Below, piece by piece: positions 62,575 through 64,000 of a DNA stretch of 64,000 bases. Under the pieces are notes generated by a model. The model did not search any database. It was not told the origin of the DNA and was given only the letters and a program-made list of their open reading frames with translations. The translations under genes were made by a program, and so were the position numbers. Location of the stretch: contig NZ_LIXM01000002.1 of the NCBI RefSeq assembly GCF_002608565.1, positions 124,001 through 188,000 of the forward strand. Reading direction: 5' to 3'. This DNA is from Vibrio sp. PID17_43. GTDB taxonomy: Bacteria > Pseudomonadota > Gammaproteobacteria > Enterobacterales > Vibrionaceae. Every line of letters begins with the position of its first letter. Position 1 is the first letter of the stretch.

Positions 62575-63357
62575 TTATTCAAAGATAAGATACGGCTTGC
62601 TCTCTAACAGCACCTTTCTCACTGGCGTTTTAAACACCTCACCCAACCCCTCTTGGGTTAATACTTCATCAGCCGTACCAGATGAATAAAGGACGCCGTT
62701 ACTCAACAGTAGCACTTTATCTGCATGCCTTAATGTTCGATTCAAATCGTGATTGGCAACCAAGACGGCAATGCCTTGTGCTGCCACTGCGTTTATCAGT
62801 TGATAGAGCAAACCTTCTTGCGCAATATCTAATGGCGCGGCGGGTTCATCCAAAATCAGTAGCTGAGAAAAAGGATTAATGGTTCGCCACACTTGCAAGC
62901 ATACGCCTGCCAAACGCACGCGTTGCCACTCACCACCAGACAACGTTTGAATACTGCGATGAAGCTTATCTTGTAGCTGAACTAATGCCACAACCATGTT
63001 TAAGGCATCACGCACTTTGCTCTGAGTAATATTAGAATCAGCAATATTGGTGCCACTTGGTAAAGATAAGGCAAGGTATTGGAATACGTCGATATTAAAC
63101 GCTGGTCTAGATTGTTGACACAAATAGCCTCGCAGGTGTGCTTGTTCTGGCAGTGGCATGGCTAGCAGATCTTTACCATCAATCATCACTTCCCCCTTCA
63201 CGAGCTCGCGATGGGGTAACGTACCAGAAATCGCGCCCAATAGAGTACTTTTTCCCGAGCCATTTGGCCCGACAACATGCACTACCTCCCCTGCTTTACA
63301 TTCAAATGAAAGTGGCAAAAGTCGATTACCGACGGTAATGTGCTTAACGTGCATCAT
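62575..63357 (-). CDS. btuD: Vitamin B12 ABC transporter ATPase
   Basis: A 260-residue ABC ATPase. Walker [10 protein letters not shown] (residue 30), Q-loop [18 protein letters not shown], signature [12 protein letters not shown], Walker [13 protein letters not shown] and switch HD in VANHDLNR. The QQ and NEPAAPLD-type features and the btuC neighbour point to BtuD. It overlaps btuC by 14 bases. It powers cobalamin uptake across the inner membrane. Confidence 0.88.
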   Translation of the reverse strand: MMHVKHITVGNRLLPLSFECKAGEVVHVVGPNGSGKSTLLGAISGTLPHRELVKGEVMIDGKDLLAMPLPEQAHLRGYLCQQSRPAFNIDVFQYLALSLPSGTNIADSNITQSKVRDALNMVVALVQLQDKLHRSIQTLSGGEWQRVRLAGVCLQVWRTINPFSQLLILDEPAAPLDIAQEGLLYQLINAVAAQGIAVLVANHDLNRTLRHADKVLLLSNGVLYSSGTADEVLTQEGLGEVFKTPVRKVLLESKPYLIFE

Positions 63358-64000
63358 GGCTTTTCACCAACATCCAAATAAAAATAGGCGCGCCAATCGT
63401 CGTTGTCATCACCCCAAGTGGCAGCTCGGCAGAATCTAATAGCAATCTCGCACCGATATCCGCCAACACTAATAGCGCCGCACCAGAAATCGCCGACAAT
63501 GGCAAGAGATAACGATTTTCAGTACCAAACGCTAAACGTAGTAAATGGGGAACAACCAAACCGACAAAGCTGATGATGCCGCCCAGTGCGACAGAACCTC
63601 CAACCAAAATTGAAATAGCAAAGATCAATTTCCAACGCATTTGGTGTACATCGATACCTAACTGGGTCGCGTGAATCTCACCAAGCATCAGCTTATCTAA
63701 CGGTTTGCCTTTGCTGCACAACCAAATCAATACTGGTAGCAGCACTAATGTCACGGAGTGCTGATACCAACTCGCACCACCAATACTGCCCATCAACCAG
63801 TACATTAACTGGCGTAAACTCAAATCATCGCTGAAGTAGAATGCCCAAGTTACGATAGCGCTAGATAAAATACCTAATGCCACACCAACAAGGAGTAGAC
63901 GCGCGGTCGTCAAATGCATCGCCCTCGCAATGCCAACTAATATGACCGTAAACAGCATTGAGCCGGCAATGGCTGCCAACATAAAGATCATTGGTGAAGG
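63344..64000 (-). CDS. btuC: Vitamin B12 ABC transporter permease (partial, 5' end beyond the window)
   Basis: The last 218 or so codons of a FecCD-type permease. The frame is still open at base 64000, so about 110 N-terminal residues lie outside the window. Visible features include the coupling-loop segment [33 protein letters not shown] (diagnostic of the FecCD/BtuC fold) and the [21 protein letters not shown]-terminus. Its stop overlaps the btuD start by 14 bases, so the two form one operon. Confidence 0.92.
   Translation of the reverse strand, partial: PSPMIFMLAAIAGSMLFTVILVGIARAMHLTTARLLLVGVALGILSSAIVTWAFYFSDDLSLRQLMYWLMGSIGGASWYQHSVTLVLLPVLIWLCSKGKPLDKLMLGEIHATQLGIDVHQMRWKLIFAISILVGGSVALGGIISFVGLVVPHLLRLAFGTENRYLLPLSAISGAALLVLADIGARLLLDSAELPLGVMTTTIGAPIFIWMLVKSHDAR

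Overview
The window looks like about 64 kb of a Vibrio chromosome, most likely from the Harveyi clade (V. parahaemolyticus, alginolyticus or harveyi relatives). The species is inferred from gene content and not proven. The main pointers are a tandem glycine riboswitch ahead of a sodium:alanine/glycine symporter, an hppD-hmgA-fahA-maiA homogentisate operon, a ToxR/ToxS-like membrane regulator pair, a 'solitary' autotransporter-type barrel protein and a duplicated tRNA-Val(GAC). There is no rRNA operon, prophage, CRISPR array or integron cassette array.

Layout. 0-7 kb: an EamA exporter, HdeD-like and MscS-like membrane proteins, a frameshifted choloylglycine-hydrolase gene, a UspE-like stress protein, two tRNA-Val genes, a small secreted protein and a DUF2726/zinc-finger protein. 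7-12 kb: the four-gene tyrosine/homogentisate operon with TyrR-type boxes upstream and a shortened TetR gene beside it. 12-15.3 kb: gabD and a divergent LysR gene, then a deletion scar that joins the 3' ends of an lhgO-like and a class III aminotransferase gene. 15.3-21.2 kb: a barrel-type outer-membrane protein gene divergent from an overlapping ToxR/ToxS-like pair, then two paralogous 14-TM MFS transporters. 21.2-27 kb: decayed sequence, a YtcJ-like amidohydrolase, a 56-residue membrane protein, a lipoprotein and a PepT-like peptidase.

27.2-38.5 kb is a compact minus-strand urea-nitrogen cluster, read in the order ureA-ureB-ureC-crcB-crcB-ureE-ureF-ureG-ureD-yut-nikMN-nikQ-nikO-amt. Its products would import urea (Yut) and nickel (NikMNQO), assemble urease (UreDEFG), hydrolyse urea (UreABC) and move ammonium (Amt). 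Two fluoride-channel genes (CrcB) sit inside the operon, and fluoride is a known urease inhibitor. An EAL-domain gene relic lies at the left edge and a decayed IS3-type transposase at the right edge, which suggests horizontal insertion.

38.5-64 kb: a YeiL-like Crp/Fnr regulator coupled to an unknown gene, a TsgA-like transporter and DeoD; decayed sequence with a PotC-like permease tail; the solitary autotransporter barrel; rlmF with a YgjP-like metallopeptidase; a thioredoxin-fold protein; a LysR/MFS divergent pair; DUF1415, MazG-like and coiled-coil proteins with a 52-residue membrane protein; the glycine riboswitch and its symporter; two LysE/RhtB exporters; an M32 carboxypeptidase; MarR; ThpR; an LpxL-type acyltransferase; an SMR protein without its last helix; metA with a MetJ operator; a PilF-like TPR lipoprotein; and btuD with a btuC that runs off the right end.

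No single locus is clearly a wholly new system. The best candidates are the ToxRS-like pair with its neighbouring barrel and exporters, and the fluoride channels built into the urease operon.
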